A stretch of 64,000 nt of DNA from Craterostigma plantagineum (Eukaryota; Streptophyta; Magnoliopsida; Lamiales; Linderniaceae). The stretch lies in NCBI GenBank assembly GCA_027422505.1, contig JAPQWV010000051.1:2819501-2883500 (forward strand). The letters run 5' to 3'. Each line of letters opens with the position of its first letter. The stretch's first letter is position 1. Under the pieces are notes generated by a model that saw only the letters and a list, made by a program, of their open reading frames with translations, ran no database searches and was not told where the DNA came from. Below, piece by piece: positions 33,601-46,534 of this stretch. A program made the position numbers and the translations under genes.

Positions 33601-36051
33601 ATTACTAGTTAATTTGGTCAATTTCATCCTTTTGCCTTTCCTCCCTCTCAAACTGATATGGTTCTCTCTTCATTCTGAATCGAACTTTCTTTGTCATTCC
33701 CTTTATTTTACCCCTATATGAATCTGACTTCGTGTTATTTGTATATCTTGGCTGATTCAAGCAACAGTCAGTGTTCCTGTTCCAACCACCCCACAACGTA
33801 CAAAGTTAGCTGTTGCTCCCAAAACAAGTCAGGGCAGTTCTTCAGTAGTTTCTGATGCGACAAGCTCCAAGCGCCAAGCTGCTAAGTTCCAGCCAAATAT
33901 GAACTCCTTGGTGTTCAACAGATCTGATGTTATTCCCGTCATTGTGCCTAGATCTAATACAAGGGCAGAGCAGGCTACCGAATCTAGGAAAGATGAAGTT
34001 CTGATAAAACCTGGACCACATTCTCTACAGGCTAGGAATTCTGATGGACGCATATTTAACAGTGCCAGGGATAACTCGGACAGCTCCACTGTTGCCTCTC
34101 AGTCTGATAATGAGCCACCAAGGTCAATGGTTCTTACTGTATCAGATAGAAATATTGGCCCTACAGTAAAGAGCTCTACAATTGGAGCTATTACAGCTGA
34201 GAGAAAATCCAAGGATGATAAGCTTGTCCTAACGAAAAACGTCGATACAACTGCCACCAATGATGACCTTGCTAGATACCACCATGAATCTCGTATGTGT
34301 TCCCATTATCCCATATTATCATCAATTAATGATTATTCGTCAATGTTATATTGAAACCTAGAATCTCTCTTTTTTTTATTGCAGGTGAATCTCGTGGTAG
34401 TATGATGAATTTCAATTCATATTATGTGGAAAGTCAGAGAGGAGGTATACCTATTTTTTTGCACAGCAAGCTTTGTACAGCTCTTTTTTATGTTTGGTGG
34501 ATCTCTTAACGTCGAATGCAATTGTTACTGTAAGTTAGGCAGGACGCATTCAGTAGTTTCAAATTGGCAGCCAAAAGACAAAAGTTCTCATCATCTGGGT
34601 GTTTCCAGGAAATTAAATGATGTGAGTAATCTCTTTTGTTTAGTTAAAACTAATTCCGTTTCTTACTTTTCTTTTGACGAAGCTTGTTCCATTAGTATGG
34701 TAAAAAATGAAATATTCAGCTTCTTTGCAAATACACTCGGAATCACTCAAATTTTCGTTATGTTTACCATCCGTTTCAGAGTGGCTATTCGTTTCCTGAG
34801 CAAAATGAGTCTGTCTCAGTTAGCGATGAAGATACCATCGCTGACCTGATGGAGCCTCATGATCAGTTTGTGGGTTCAATGAGTGCTCGTCTAAACAAGT
34901 TGCAGGTATTCAATGGATCATCATTCTCAAAATTATAGTTTACCAAAACGTGGAATGCTGTTATTTTACCGATTTCCCAAGTCCCAAAACTTATATTATA
35001 TATAAATAAATATATAACTTATTGTGTACAAGCTTTTGAATTACGCCACTAAGAACCTTATCTTGTTGGTGTCCACCCGAGTTTGCTGCTGGACAGTTAA
35101 AAAACAAAGCATCAGTTGTTTTGTTGTTGCAACCTTTGTAACTAATATCACTACCTTCAACCTGCAGGTGGTTCTTAGCTTCTGGCAAAGACATGATGTC
35201 AGAGGGGCCCTTAGTGCTAGTAGCAAAATGGCTGATAATAGTGTGAGTGTTAATAAATTCCACCATTGGTTAGAACACCTATCTACTAGGTTGTTCCTTG
35301 CACAACTGGTAAGTCGAAACTCAGAACTATAACATTTCCTTTAAATTCATGATGCAGGTGCTTGCCGATGTAGTAAGCCTTATTGCCGACAAAACAGATA
35401 TGATCACATTGGATATCTGCTCTTACCTTATGCCTCCACTGACGGAACTTATTGGCAGTGACATGGATAGGTAAAAATATCCTAATAAGCACATTACATG
35501 GTAGACTGCAATCTTCATACGTTACGGTCATCTTGCGCAGTAGCTTAACTTCTCAAGATGTTAATTCTGACAAAAAAATCTCCGCCTTTCAGGCATCTAG
35601 AAGTTGCACTAGGTATGCTGTTAAAACTCGTCAGAGCATTTGGCTCCTTGATCTACTCGTCCGTGTCTGCACCATCATCCGTGGGGGTAGACATTGAGGC
35701 TGAGCAAAGGTTTGTCGATCTTTTCCTCAAAACGATACGTAATGAACCTAAATCATTTTGTTACAACCTCGTACGCGTTTTTTCTGTTACACAATTTTTA
35801 TTATCTTTCCTTCTCTCTCTTGCAAGGCTTGAACGTTGCAACCTTTGCTATGCTGAACTCGAGAAGATAAGACTTCGCCTCCCTAGCCTTTTCAGGTATG
35901 CCTTCTTTTGCGCAATTGCAATTCTTGGCCAAAACCATCTATCTAATCTCCTTTGTTTGAACTATTTGTTCCTTTTTGTTTTTGCAGGCGAGGAGGTTCG
36001 ATAGCCAAGTCTGCCCAGGAGCTTGACCTTGCTTTACAGCAGTTCTCATGA
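30622..36051 (+). CDS. KTN80: Katanin p80 WD40 subunit B1 homologue
   Basis: Eighteen exons give 788 aa: 30622-30655, 31174-31304, 31623-31740, 31840-32066, 32366-32468, 32785-32855, 32957-33031, 33103-33246, 33353-33578, 33762-34292, 34385-34444, 34539-34621, 34780-34905, 35168-35242, 35358-35470, 35593-35709, 35827-35895, 35988-36051, all GT-AG with agreeing phases. Residues 1 to about 300 form WD40 repeats ([69 protein letters not shown]). A serine-rich linker follows, then the con80 helical domain (about 640-788: [17 protein letters not shown] ... [15 protein letters not shown]). In relatives con80 binds katanin p60 and the WD40 part targets severing to microtubule crossovers and branch points. 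The start [19 protein letters not shown] matches the family N-terminus. Confidence 0.95.
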
Positions 36052-36681
36052 ATATTGACTACTAATCATTCGATTCACGCCATTTATATAATATGGATGG
36101 TTGCGGAAAGACGAACCTACTCATTACCGAGTCTACGCAGCACAGCAACTTCGCAGGTCGATCTTAATAACTTTCATCTTTTTTTTCTTTAATTGGCTGG
36201 CCTTTTGCGGGGTTTATCGTACTCTAACCCTTAACATCATGAGACTTGTGATATTCTTGAGTGAAGATTTCTCTTTAATTTCTTACATAGTTTTAGGGGA
36301 AAAGATGTTTGTTATGTATTATTAGTAACCAAACCAAGCCAAGCTCTCATTGTATAGACGACTACTTTCTGCAAACTGTATTGAACCATTCAAATACTGA
36401 TGATGAACTATGTTCCTTATTTGCAACAATTACCTCTCAAAAAACTGCCCCATACACTTGATCGTTATTCTCTGTATCCACCATCAATCTTTTTCAATTT
36501 TGTTACTTTTTGCATTCAACTCATATTTTTTTGCATTTCTGTGTTGAGAAAACATATGGACGATAGCTAATAGAATAGCAATTGTTCAAGAACAGAACAT
36601 AGTTTTTTAATATCATACCATCTTGGATAAACCAAAAAACCCAAGCAAACTAGAGAAACATAATATATTTATTTAAATAAC
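36052..36681. other. Convergent 3' region between KTN80 and alpha-galactosidase
   Basis: AT-rich DNA that must contain both 3' untranslated regions. No gene or repeat boundary was recognised. Confidence 0.5.
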
Positions 36682-36830
36682 TCAAGCAATTGGCTTCAAT
36701 ATATACATCTTGCAAGCATGAGAATCCACCGTCACAGTCAAGTTCCCCACAAACCTCTGTTCCAATGTCTTGTGCTGCTCAAAAACACACATTGAAAACA
36801 TATTAACACACACATACACAAAAATAAATT

Positions 36831-36862
<32 letters not shown>

Positions 36863-39158
36863 CAACTAATTATTATATAATATCACCTCCCAAACATCCC
36901 TTGCTTGGACCAAAGATTCAGAAGGAATCCCAACATCTTCCCAGTAAGCAGTCATGGCAGATCTCCAACCTCCTCTGTTCAGCAAAACCACAGCTACTCT
37001 GTTCTTCGACAAAGGCCCGGCCCACACCTCTAAATTTCCTTCCATCCTCACCTTCTTCGCCTGAACTCCAAGCTTATCTGTTTTCCCATAAAAAAAAAAC
37101 AGAGGATTGTAATAACAAATACAGAAAAGATCATCGTCGCGCCTCGGTTTACTACATTAACTAGTTAGTTTATCAACTGACCTTGGTTAATGGCTATGGC
37201 TTCTTTATTAGCTATGATGTCCATTGTTTCTTTACTGATGTTCCTCACATCGCAGCCGATTAAAAGGGGTGCCTTAGAAATTGCCCATAAGCTGAAATGA
37301 ACGATGTATTCGTCTTTAGTCATTCCTCCATTGCCTATCTCGAGCATGTCGGGATCTGCACATATATGGTAATAAGATCAAGAAATCGGTAATAGATCAC
37401 TAAAAAAATTATGGGAAAATTTTTTCTTGATTGATATATGTACGTACCGTTCCATCCGCCTGGGCGGGCGTACTCTGCGTAGACTTCGTTTTCATCGGCT
37501 CTCGAAACCATGCTGTGATTGATCATATATATACGTGAACAAAATTTTGATGATAAAAAGATTTGATTTTTAGTTGAATTCCAATGTTTGTGAAGATCAA
37601 GAACTGTTAACTTATTACCTCTCCCAGTTATCTGCAATGTCATTTGTAGTCCTCCAACTGTTTCCTAACTGAAAACCCCACAAAGCAGGGTGCAAATCTC
37701 CCCTGTTTTTATTAGTTTTTATTTTTCAGAAATAAAGATTATATAAATCGCAATAAATTGGAAGTTTTTTCGTTAGTCCATGCGAAGAAGATGAAGAAAA
37801 GAAATATCACCATTCGCAAAGGGAGAAGAATATGGGACGGCCGGCGTTCATAAGGGCTCTGCTCATCTTAGGATATCTGCGTATTAAAAATAGGCTTCGA
37901 TTCGAACACTTATTGCTATAAAACAAATAATGCAAGAAAAATAGCATCGATATTTCGATCACTCACCGAACCGTTGGCCTCGATCCATCGGTATTACAGT
38001 TATCGTACTTCAGATAGTCGATGCCCTGCGATCGACCCAAAAAAAGAAAGTCTTGATTTTTTTTCTTTCTATTCTTTATGAAGCTCTAACATTTTATTGC
38101 ATGCATGTTGATGTAAGTAAAGGATGGAAATGGCAAATTCTTATTACCCATGAAGCAAATGTCTTAGCATCGTGTTCTTCGTGCCCTAACGAGCCCGGCA
38201 TTTTCTTGCTGCAAGTGTAGTATCTGAAGAATGTAATATCAAAAAAATACATTAGATATACGGCGTATATATACGTATATTTATACGTAAACGTATGATT
38301 CGATTCAATTACCCAGCATCGGAATATATCCCCAGCATAAGTCCTTTGCTATGAACATAATCTGCTACAGCTTTAATCCCAGATGGAAAAGTAGATTTCT
38401 TCGGCACCATAGAACCCTAAAATTCGAAAAATTTTAGTACATCATATAGTTCATATATATAAGAAGATAGCCCAAAATACAAAAAAAAAAAAAAAAAAAA
38501 AAAAATTACGAACGTTGTCGTCGCGGTAGTTTTCCGCCCAGCAATCATCTGGAAAAGAAAAAGGAAGGATTTTTTTCCAAAGTTTTTCAATAATTAAGAC
38601 TACTTTCACACACACACACACTAAAACACACACTAGAGGGTATATATAAGAAAGACAGTAACATACCAATGTTGACATACTTATATCCGAGCTTATTAAG
38701 GCCAGTGTAGACAAGAGCATCAGCTGTATAAAAACATTGAAGAATGTAGTAATATTACAATAAGGTCTTATGCCTATTAATATTTATTACGAATAAAGCA
38801 TCGTCTTGATCATATACGAAAATTCCCACCTGTTTCTTTAATGATCTTCTCATCAATCATACAGTTGAAGTGATTCCAACTGTTCCACCTGGTTCAAAAA
38901 AAGAGATTAAAAATAATAATATATTAAATACAGATCTCCAAGAAAAACACACACCTTTAGTTACCACCACTTCGAGCAAAAAAATAATATAAATTTAATT
39001 GAAGAAAATAAAAAAAGAAGTAACCCCATTGGTGGAGTTGAAGCAAGGCCATTCCCAAGAAGACTGCGCATACGAACAGTTCTTTCAGCATCTACTGATG
39101 AAATAATCACTAGTAAGCAAAGGCTCAGCGAAGCATCGATTATTTTAGCCATCTTCAT
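36682..39158 (-). CDS. Alpha-galactosidase, glycoside hydrolase family 27
   Basis: Thirteen exons give 398 aa: 39158-39025, 38888-38830, 38723-38667, 38548-38514, 38416-38313, 38223-38148, 38025-37967, 37876-37811, 37702-37619, 37512-37448, 37355-37182, 37077-36887, 36774-36682, all GT-AG with agreeing phases. A signal peptide ([19 protein letters not shown]) precedes a short pro-region and the GH27 barrel. Signature blocks are [26 protein letters not shown] with the nucleophile Asp at about 163, SLCEWG, and [17 protein letters not shown] with the acid/base Asp around 247-249. A C-terminal beta-sandwich domain follows. The enzyme removes terminal alpha-1,6-galactose from raffinose-family sugars or galactomannan, probably in the apoplast or vacuole. 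Met-3 is an alternative start. Introns hold AT and CA microsatellites. Confidence 0.93.
36838..36862. repeat. AT microsatellite in an alpha-galactosidase intron
   Basis: A pure (AT)n run in the last intron of the alpha-galactosidase gene, between exons ending at 36887 and starting at 36774. Confidence 0.8.
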
Positions 39159-39232
39159 ATTTGTAGATTTTCTTATATATAAAGTTTGATGATGATGATG
39201 ACGACGATGAATATGCTGGCGTTTGCTTTTGT

Positions 39233-39242
39233 TCTATTTATA
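39233..39242 (-). promoter_or_regulatory. TATA box of the alpha-galactosidase gene
   Basis: On the minus strand this reads TATAAATAGA, a good plant TATA match, 75-84 bp upstream of the ATG at 39158. That spacing allows a short 5' untranslated region. Confidence 0.5.
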
Positions 39243-39244
39243 CA

Positions 39245-40836
39245 AGTGAGGAGCAGTGTTATTTTCCAACTAGGGTTTATTGTTAATTAATTACCAAGAT
39301 TCGAATTTGAAGATTTAAATTCGAAAAAAAAAATATCTCATTTTTTTACGATGATGTATATCTTCAACTCCGTTTTATTTTGTATAATTTAGCGTTGTTT
39401 AGATATATTTCGTGGGGGGGGAAATGAGATACGTCTCTATTTGACTTGGTGTGACATGCACACGTCACTAGTTACGTTTAGATTTGTGATATTGCTTGCT
39501 ATCTTTGACCTCATTGAACATTAATTTCGGAAATTAAATGCGGCATATATATATGCGTTGGCAGACGATTAAGAGATGAATGATTGTATTGATAAACGGT
39601 AAATAATTAGTATCGATTAAGACCGAATATCTTATGTTTAAGCAGTTTGTGGGGTCCACCAATATAATCATTGCACATTATTCTCGTATCATCATCAAGA
39701 CCAAAAAACTTTTCAAAGTCATTCACGTGAGATTTGCTTTTGACCCATAAATTATGTTCCTTTTTTTTTTACTTCTGTCCACAATACAACAAAAGGTTGG
39801 AAATCATGACTCGAATTCACTGATTACGTGTGTGTATATATATATACATATATATTTGATAGAAGTTTAATATGACTTGTATTGTATTACATCCTAATAA
39901 ATTAAATCCAACCTTTGTTTGTGTTTTCATTGACGTTACCAAACAATTTTCTAGTATATTAGTGTGAACACTCAAAATTTAATATAACAGTAGTTGTTTG
40001 TTTAGCTCCTACTCCACATAATATGACAATATAGTTGATTGAAGAAAAATAAAAACTAGAATAGAAATGAAATGTAAAAGACGGACAAACAATTGCCTAA
40101 CTCAACAACCAATTTAAATTGTTATTTCATAATTAGTCCAATTCAATATCGCTTTCAAGAGGGTGGAAATGCTCGATAGTGGGTGGTCTCGAATGTACTT
40201 CTACGATGGAGAACGAATTGAAATCATACATAAAAGTTGATATATTTTTTTTTATTTTAATTCTATCATAGACGTAGCTAAAGGCTTTCAGAATAATCTC
40301 GAATTAAAAAGTTAAAGCCCCGTGTTATGTTAATTGTTACTAGTAATTCTTGCACACTCAAATGTGTGTGCATATACATATATCATATTAATTTTACTAA
40401 AATACTTAGTAGAATCTACCTTCATAAATAAACCGAAGAAAAATATCATTTAATATGAAATTAATGTAAAATAGTAATTCATTAATATAAAATGATATAC
40501 TAAATTTAGATTTACAGGAAAAGATAGTGGGTAGATTTTTTTACAGTTTTTATTAATATTTTTATTATTTTTTAGAAAATTGACAGACCAATTTATTGAA
40601 TTAGTGGCAGTTTAAATAAAGCTCTGAAGCTTAATAAAATAGATTAGATCTGGAAATTGGAATTACCATTTGCGGGAAAACCTTACCTTTATTAGATAAT
40701 CGAAATCAAATAATAAAAACTTACCTTAATAGCTGTATTTGGAAGTGTAACGGCCTTCGCTTTTGAACCCCATTTGCTCTGTCCGCTCTTTGCTAATGGC
40801 AATGGTCCACTCTTCCACTAACATTGTAATATATAT
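39245..40836. other. AT-rich intergenic region
   Basis: About 1.6 kb with a TG/TA microsatellite near 39829-39857 and otherwise anonymous AT-rich sequence upstream of the alpha-galactosidase gene. No gene was recognised. Confidence 0.5.
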
Positions 40837-41544
40837 AGTAGAAACTCTATAAATTAATACTCGATAATTTAATAAACTCTTTAATATAATATTTCAGGCA
40901 TGTCCCGACTCGGGGATAACGTATGAAATTAATAATTCTAAAAAATTATAAGGTAATAGACTTTTGATAATTTCTATAGGTCCCGTATAAATTATAAATT
41001 AATAACTCATAAAAACATTCTCATATTACATTGAAAATGACTCAGGTTTTTGTTGAAATTAATTTTCCCTTGCATATAATCTCTAATTATCCTTGTCATT
41101 GTAAGAACTTCGGGCGTTGTTTTCTCGTAGTCAACAAGAAAATTATTCAATGTGATGGCCGCTTTTAGCGTCGTTCGCGAATGGAGCTCCATGGTAGAAA
41201 TTCAGCATCATCTTCATCTTCTTTATCAGCTTCGTTAATATTACTTAAATGTACATTAACACCATACGTATTATGATAGACTTGGGAGATTGAATTTTTT
41301 ATCCTTAATTTGACGTTCATTAAGGACATGGGAGATTGAAGGTTATTTGATGTTTGGAAAGTTTGATAGGTAGTATCCACTATAAATTAATAATTATTAA
41401 TTTGTCAATAAATTAATTTATCAATAAATTAATAATATTAATTTATCGATAAATTAATAATTATTAATTTATTGATTAATTAATAACTCTTTTAATTAAT
41501 AAATTTGGTGAATCCCAGCTGTATTAATTTATAGAGTTTCTACT
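40837..41544. mobile_element. Degenerate pogo-like (Tc1/mariner, Emigrant/Lemi type) element
   Basis: A perfect 24-bp terminal inverted repeat lies at 40837-40860 and 41521-41544, containing GTAGAAACTCTATAAATTAA. It resembles the ends I remember for Arabidopsis Emigrant and related pogo-like elements (CTCTATAAATTAATA core). A TA target duplication is not clear. On the minus strand the frame around 41192-41007 reads TLKAAITLNNFLVDYEKTTP, which resembles the C-terminal tail of plant pogo/tigger transposases, with an acidic frame (NEADKEDEDDAE) just upstream at 41380-41165. The catalytic DDE region is absent, so the element is internally deleted and inactive. AT-rich palindromic words (AATTAATAATTATTAATT) fill 41390-41500. 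Confidence 0.6.
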
Positions 41545-41761
41545 TAACTTGTTACATGCATATAAAATATTTAATATTAGTTTTCTAAGGCCCCACGGCA
41601 CGTTCCCATTAGGGGAAAAAAAGGCATTTCTTGTATGATAAGAAATGGCTGAAGTTACCAAGATGATGAAATAAGCATTAGCAAAAGGAATGTTTATCTG
41701 TTGCCATGCAAATATTAACCTTGTATATATTTACATATTGATATATTATTAAACAAAATAT

Positions 41762-44700
41762 TCAAACAGAATCGTCATCAGAATCCAACTGCTTCTCACT
41801 GATGAGCAAGCCTTCATCCCACAGCTCTTCAGATCTAATTAAATTAAAAACAAGCAATTAAGCAACAATATGAAACCTTAACAACACACATATGTTAAAA
41901 AACCCTTCCGAAAATCGAAGAGCCAAACCTTGTCCCGTCGACGGTTATACGAAGAAATCTTCCATGCCTCAATCCTTCCCTGAAATAGCCGAAGAACACG
42001 TCGCCGAGCTTTGAGTAGAAACGCCCCTCTCCGTTAGCTTTTCCCTTCCAAAAGTTGGCGAACCATCTATCCCCAGTGTGAAAGTAAAGCCAGCCCTTTT
42101 ACATGGAACGTAGGATTTCGAACAATATGTAAGCAAAGAATACTCGATATGGGTTTTAAGCGTAGATTTTCGAAAGGTGAAAGTTAGAAACCTTTCCATG
42201 CATAACATCTTCTCTCCATGAACCTTGGAAAACGTCCCCATTGTTGAAGTAGAATGTCCCAAGGCCTGATCTCTTACCGTATCGCCACGTTCCATCATAT
42301 ATACTGCCATCTCCGAGGAGAAGACGGCCCTGAGAAACTTACCGATTATATTTCGTATCATATTAATTGGATGTAATGGAGCAATAGATATAGATTATTA
42401 TTAATGGATATCTACTTTTCCTTCTGGGAGGCCTCCTTGTGTCTGCCCCCTGTATTTTCCTCCACGATATTTCATTTCCACCACACGACTCCATTTCTTC
42501 TCTGAATCTCTCTCTGATTCCTTTAGCACAAACATAGCCCAGTAACAATCTTGACAGAGAAATATATCAACAAAATGCACAGACAAGCACATGCAGAAGA
42601 GAAAGATATATAGACTCACTGCTTCTTAAGTTAAAGATCTCATAGGAGCTAAAGGATGAAGAGAAAATTTAATTGCAGACTCATTTTTTTCCAAATATTT
42701 TCTACTACTGTATAATTTTATCCTCCAGGCTATGTTGCATTCAAAAAGTGTATGTTGCTTATACAGGAAAGAAAAGATGAAGAAAACGTGTTGGTTGTTA
42801 TCGAACATACATTCACATCAGGCCATCATCTACCATAAAGGCTTTCAAGTGACGTAGACACCTTCTTTCATGCACATCAAATAAATGTGCAAGCCACAAA
42901 AGATTTAACTCACCAGCATCGAGGCAGCACGACTTGAAAGACCTCCTTGCTTCTTGGAAGCACTAATTCGACCTCCTTTATTGAAGGCAGGAAAATAGTT
43001 GGCCGACTGAGCACCAGTCAATGCAGACCAAGAGATACTAGGTCCATCATGACGCGGCGTGTTATCGTTTGAAGATTGCAGAGTTTCTTTCAACTTGTCA
43101 GGATGTCTTACACCCACAGGAAGTCTGTAGATGCTGACATTATCAACCAAATCGACTTTCTCAGTATAATTAGCTCCATACTCAGAGAACTCAGTTGGAT
43201 AACCTGGTCCCAAATTTCCCCTAGCGAGTATTTCTCTCTTGAATGTATAGGATTCTGCAGCAGAACGCATTTGTCAATCTTACTGATATAATGGTTTGGC
43301 CCTCATTGGCAGGTAAAGAAGATACAAGAGAAAAGAGGATTTTGAAGCAATAAAAAAATACATGAAATACCTTCAAAATTCAAATCATAGGTGGACGAAT
43401 TCGATGAGGCCCCTAATACTTCCTCCTCTTTTTCATCAGAGCTGGTATGTTCATACATGTAAACAACTGTCAACATTATACTACGTTGACGGCTCTATTC
43501 AAGGTGAAACAGGTGAAGGGTATGGAAGGACCTTAGAGAACTGAATTCCTCATCGTTATCGTCCAAGATTGGTTGGGATTTTCCATCCAGAAGACCCATG
43601 TTTTCAGTGGCGGGTGAATTTACCAGGTCAGAAATGTTCGGATTCTCAGATGATAATGTACTCCCAAAGGCTGTTGTTTGCTGATCTGACTTCTTGAACA
43701 TATTTATTAAGAACGGAAAATGTTGGCCAAAGCTAGAGAAGATGCCTTTTCTGGAACTCACCTGCGGTTTGGTGCATCTATGAAACACCCCAAGCCACCA
43801 TTGACAGAAGCCAAAGAAATTGAGCCGTATTAGCCCAAAAAAGGCCTTGCACATATAGTTCATAATATGGACGTTTGACAGGAACCTTACCCAAATACAA
43901 TTAGGGTAGCCAATATCGTCTCGGGCTCCAGATTGGGCTCATGTACGATAGATATAATAACATCACCTTTCCACTTTGAAAACAGACGAATTGTTTGTCC
44001 AACGGCATTTCCATCTGTGCATTCCACAGCACCAGAACTAGCAATAACACACAAAATTACTCCTTCAAGTCCCTGGGAATTGAAAGAGTGAAATGTGAGG
44101 GGAAACACCAATAAGAAGGGGAAGCAAACAGCATGAAAAACAAGAAAGCAAGAATGCTCGGGGACAAACCTTTAAGTCAACATCCAGAAATGGGCAGCCA
44201 CTAATAGCTCGTGAAATTGAGGTCTTCACATTGTGAGCAGCTCCAAATCCAATTTTGGCATCATTGTAACTCTCAAATATCTGCTTATGATTAGCTTTAA
44301 TAATGTAAAACGAAGGATGACGAAACGATACGTGAATTTGTACAAAGCGGAAAAATTCAATGCGGCATTCAATTCGCCCAGCAGAGAACTCGAGATAAGA
44401 TTATTGCATGCATACTTTTTTGAACTCAGACAGTTGAATTTCTCTGCTTGAAATATCTCTTGAATTTAGAAGCTTTCTTTGCTGCTCCTGTTACATGCAG
44501 TGTATAAAAATGAAAGGTAGCATTTAAGTGCATAACCATCAGCTAAGAAGGAACAAATGTAACTAGACCAAAAAAATAGCAGAAAATTCAGCTTACACAT
44601 AAAAGAATCGAGATGCTATTCATAGCCATCAAAACAGCATTGCTAGAAGTCTTCAGTGCCTCATCAAGAGTTACTAGATCGTTCTCTAAAAGCGTATCAG

Positions 44701-46174
44701 TATTGAGAACTGCATCCAAATTTTGACCAATAACACATGACATAGCAGTACAACATTTTCAGTGAACAAATTGCGACACACAATAGAACAAAGACGTGGA
44801 ACCACCCATACGATTGAATAACTTGAACCAGTCATGCACACGACGTCCAAGATTCTCATTTATTTTCGCAATAATGATTTATTATTTTTGCAATAATAAA
44901 GTCACCAACCTAAACAGAAGTTTGACTGCTTTCTAAGCTTGACGGACAAATCGTTGACCTGTACCATATTGAAATTAACAAATTTCAGTGACGAACCAAG
45001 CCACACCTTGTTAACCAATTGTAAGTGAAAATATATAGTATAAACAGAAAGACGAAAAAATACGTGCCTCATCTTGGCGCCTCTTTCCTTCAAAACTGAA
45101 TGGACTCAATATTATGCTGAAAACAAATCCATTTCCTGACTTCATTTTGCTGAGAATCTCAAGTGCAGTGATATGATCTTTGCCATATGCAGCACTGGCA
45201 ATCTAATCAACAACAGTGAAGAATAATAAGTGCATGTGCACACATATAAAAATCTATATTGATGTTGAAACTAATACGAAGCCGTATTCGAAAGAAGACT
45301 TGCGAGGTCAAAAATCTATCTGTTCATGTGCTTTCCGAAAGAACATTTAGTAAGACAGTTGCATCAGTCAAGTCTCAAGCTATGAAATTGCTACTCTTCG
45401 AAATACATATCCTAAGACATATAGAACAATCATAGCATCAAATAAATTTAAAGAGTTGGGCAATGTACAAACAAGTATAACAGTTTTACAGGAGGACTCC
45501 CAAGCTGAAAAATCATCCACAGTCTTTAGAGTGCTATCTGCAATCATATCACAAACAAGATGCAATAAGTAATCAGTTTTTCTATGTTCCAATCGAATCA
45601 AGAAAACATACGGTAATCAGACACATCCGATGCATAGAGACAAGTTACGTACATAAAACAAGACGAAAACAATTAAAAATGGAACACATTTTACCTTGGT
45701 TTATAAGCCTTTGCTGCAGGCGCACCTTATCCGAACCACCACCAATAGTCCTGCCGAATGAACCGTCATTCAAAGTTAAGCACATCACTGATACTGCAAT
45801 CGAGGGGAAAAAATCGGAAAAAAAGAATAATACCAAAATCTCAAATTGGGGTTGAGAAAGGGCGAAGCCGAGCAGAAATCGAGCAAGGCGTCTTTTCTGC
45901 TGCCTACGAAAATCACTTCCACGCATCCTTCGTCCTCAATTTCGCCAACACCCCTACTAATTGTGCTTGCGCAGTAGCTTTCAGTGCCGTCGCTGCTAAG
46001 GGTGCTGTTACTGGCCTCAATGCTGAGCTTAAGAGCAACTACGCCGGCATTCCTACTGAATAGCAGCAAACTAGAGCGGTGGTGGTGGTGTTTCCCGCGC
46101 CGTAAGCCGTGAAGTGAGAGTGAAGCGCGTGGGAGCGAGTGAGGCAAATTCGCGCGAGTGTGAAGAAGGTTCAT
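41762..46174 (-). CDS. ARC3: ARC3, FtsZ-like and MORN-repeat chloroplast division regulator
   Basis: Sixteen exons give 754 aa, close to the Arabidopsis protein's length: 46174-45834, 45750-45695, 45537-45473, 45202-45068, 44958-44910, 44709-44597, 44487-44416, 44280-44170, 44072-43891, 43777-43532, 43441-43371, 43254-42914, 42520-42416, 42329-42192, 42095-41929, 41834-41762. Phases agree; intron 4 needs a GC donor. Order: a basic, serine-rich transit-peptide-like N-terminus (MNLLHTRANLPHSLPRAS), a degenerate FtsZ-like domain (about 85-375: VEVIFVGSRKDALLDF, ILSPFSFEGKRR, AKIGFGAAHNVKTSI, DVIISIVHEPN), a variable linker, then MORN repeats (about 605-725: YRGGKYRGQTQGGLPEGKG, YDGTWRYGKRSGLGTFYF). 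In relatives ARC3 sits in the chloroplast stroma, prevents misplaced Z-rings and is relieved by PARC6 binding to the MORN part. An in-frame ATG at 46267 is possible. Confidence 0.93.
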
Positions 46175-46534
46175 CGGTGAAAGAATGTAGATGGAAGCAA
46201 GCGACGGCCCCCGGGCAAAGTTTTCCGTGTTAAGTGAATCTGCAAAATTTTCTTTGGAAAATATCAAATCCCAGCCGTTTGTCTATTATCAAACGTACCC
46301 CTAAACTATTAAAAATATCAAAATACGATTTGATTTTATCATAACTGTTATAACCCTTTGTTTAAGTTGGGCTTAAGCCGATATTGTGATTGTGTTTCAT
46401 ATAGAAATAATTATTGAGCCTTTTATAGGCCTATTGGTTAATATACCGATGCGAATAGTAGGTAATTAAAAAATTCCCAAAAATTGGAAATATGAAAAAA
46501 AAAAAAAAAAAAAGTGAAGGTGCGGAAGGAACAA
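46175..46534 (-). other. ARC3 upstream region
   Basis: Only about 350 bp separate the ARC3 ATG (46174) from the target duplication (46526-46534) of the Mutator-like element. The region has an A-run near 46495-46513. No TATA box was assigned. Confidence 0.5.

Noticed and set aside
45758..46063. Plus-strand 101-codon frame with FVLNFANTPTNCACAVAFSA
   Set aside because: It is antisense to ARC3 exon 1, whose transit-peptide and FtsZ-like start fit the family.
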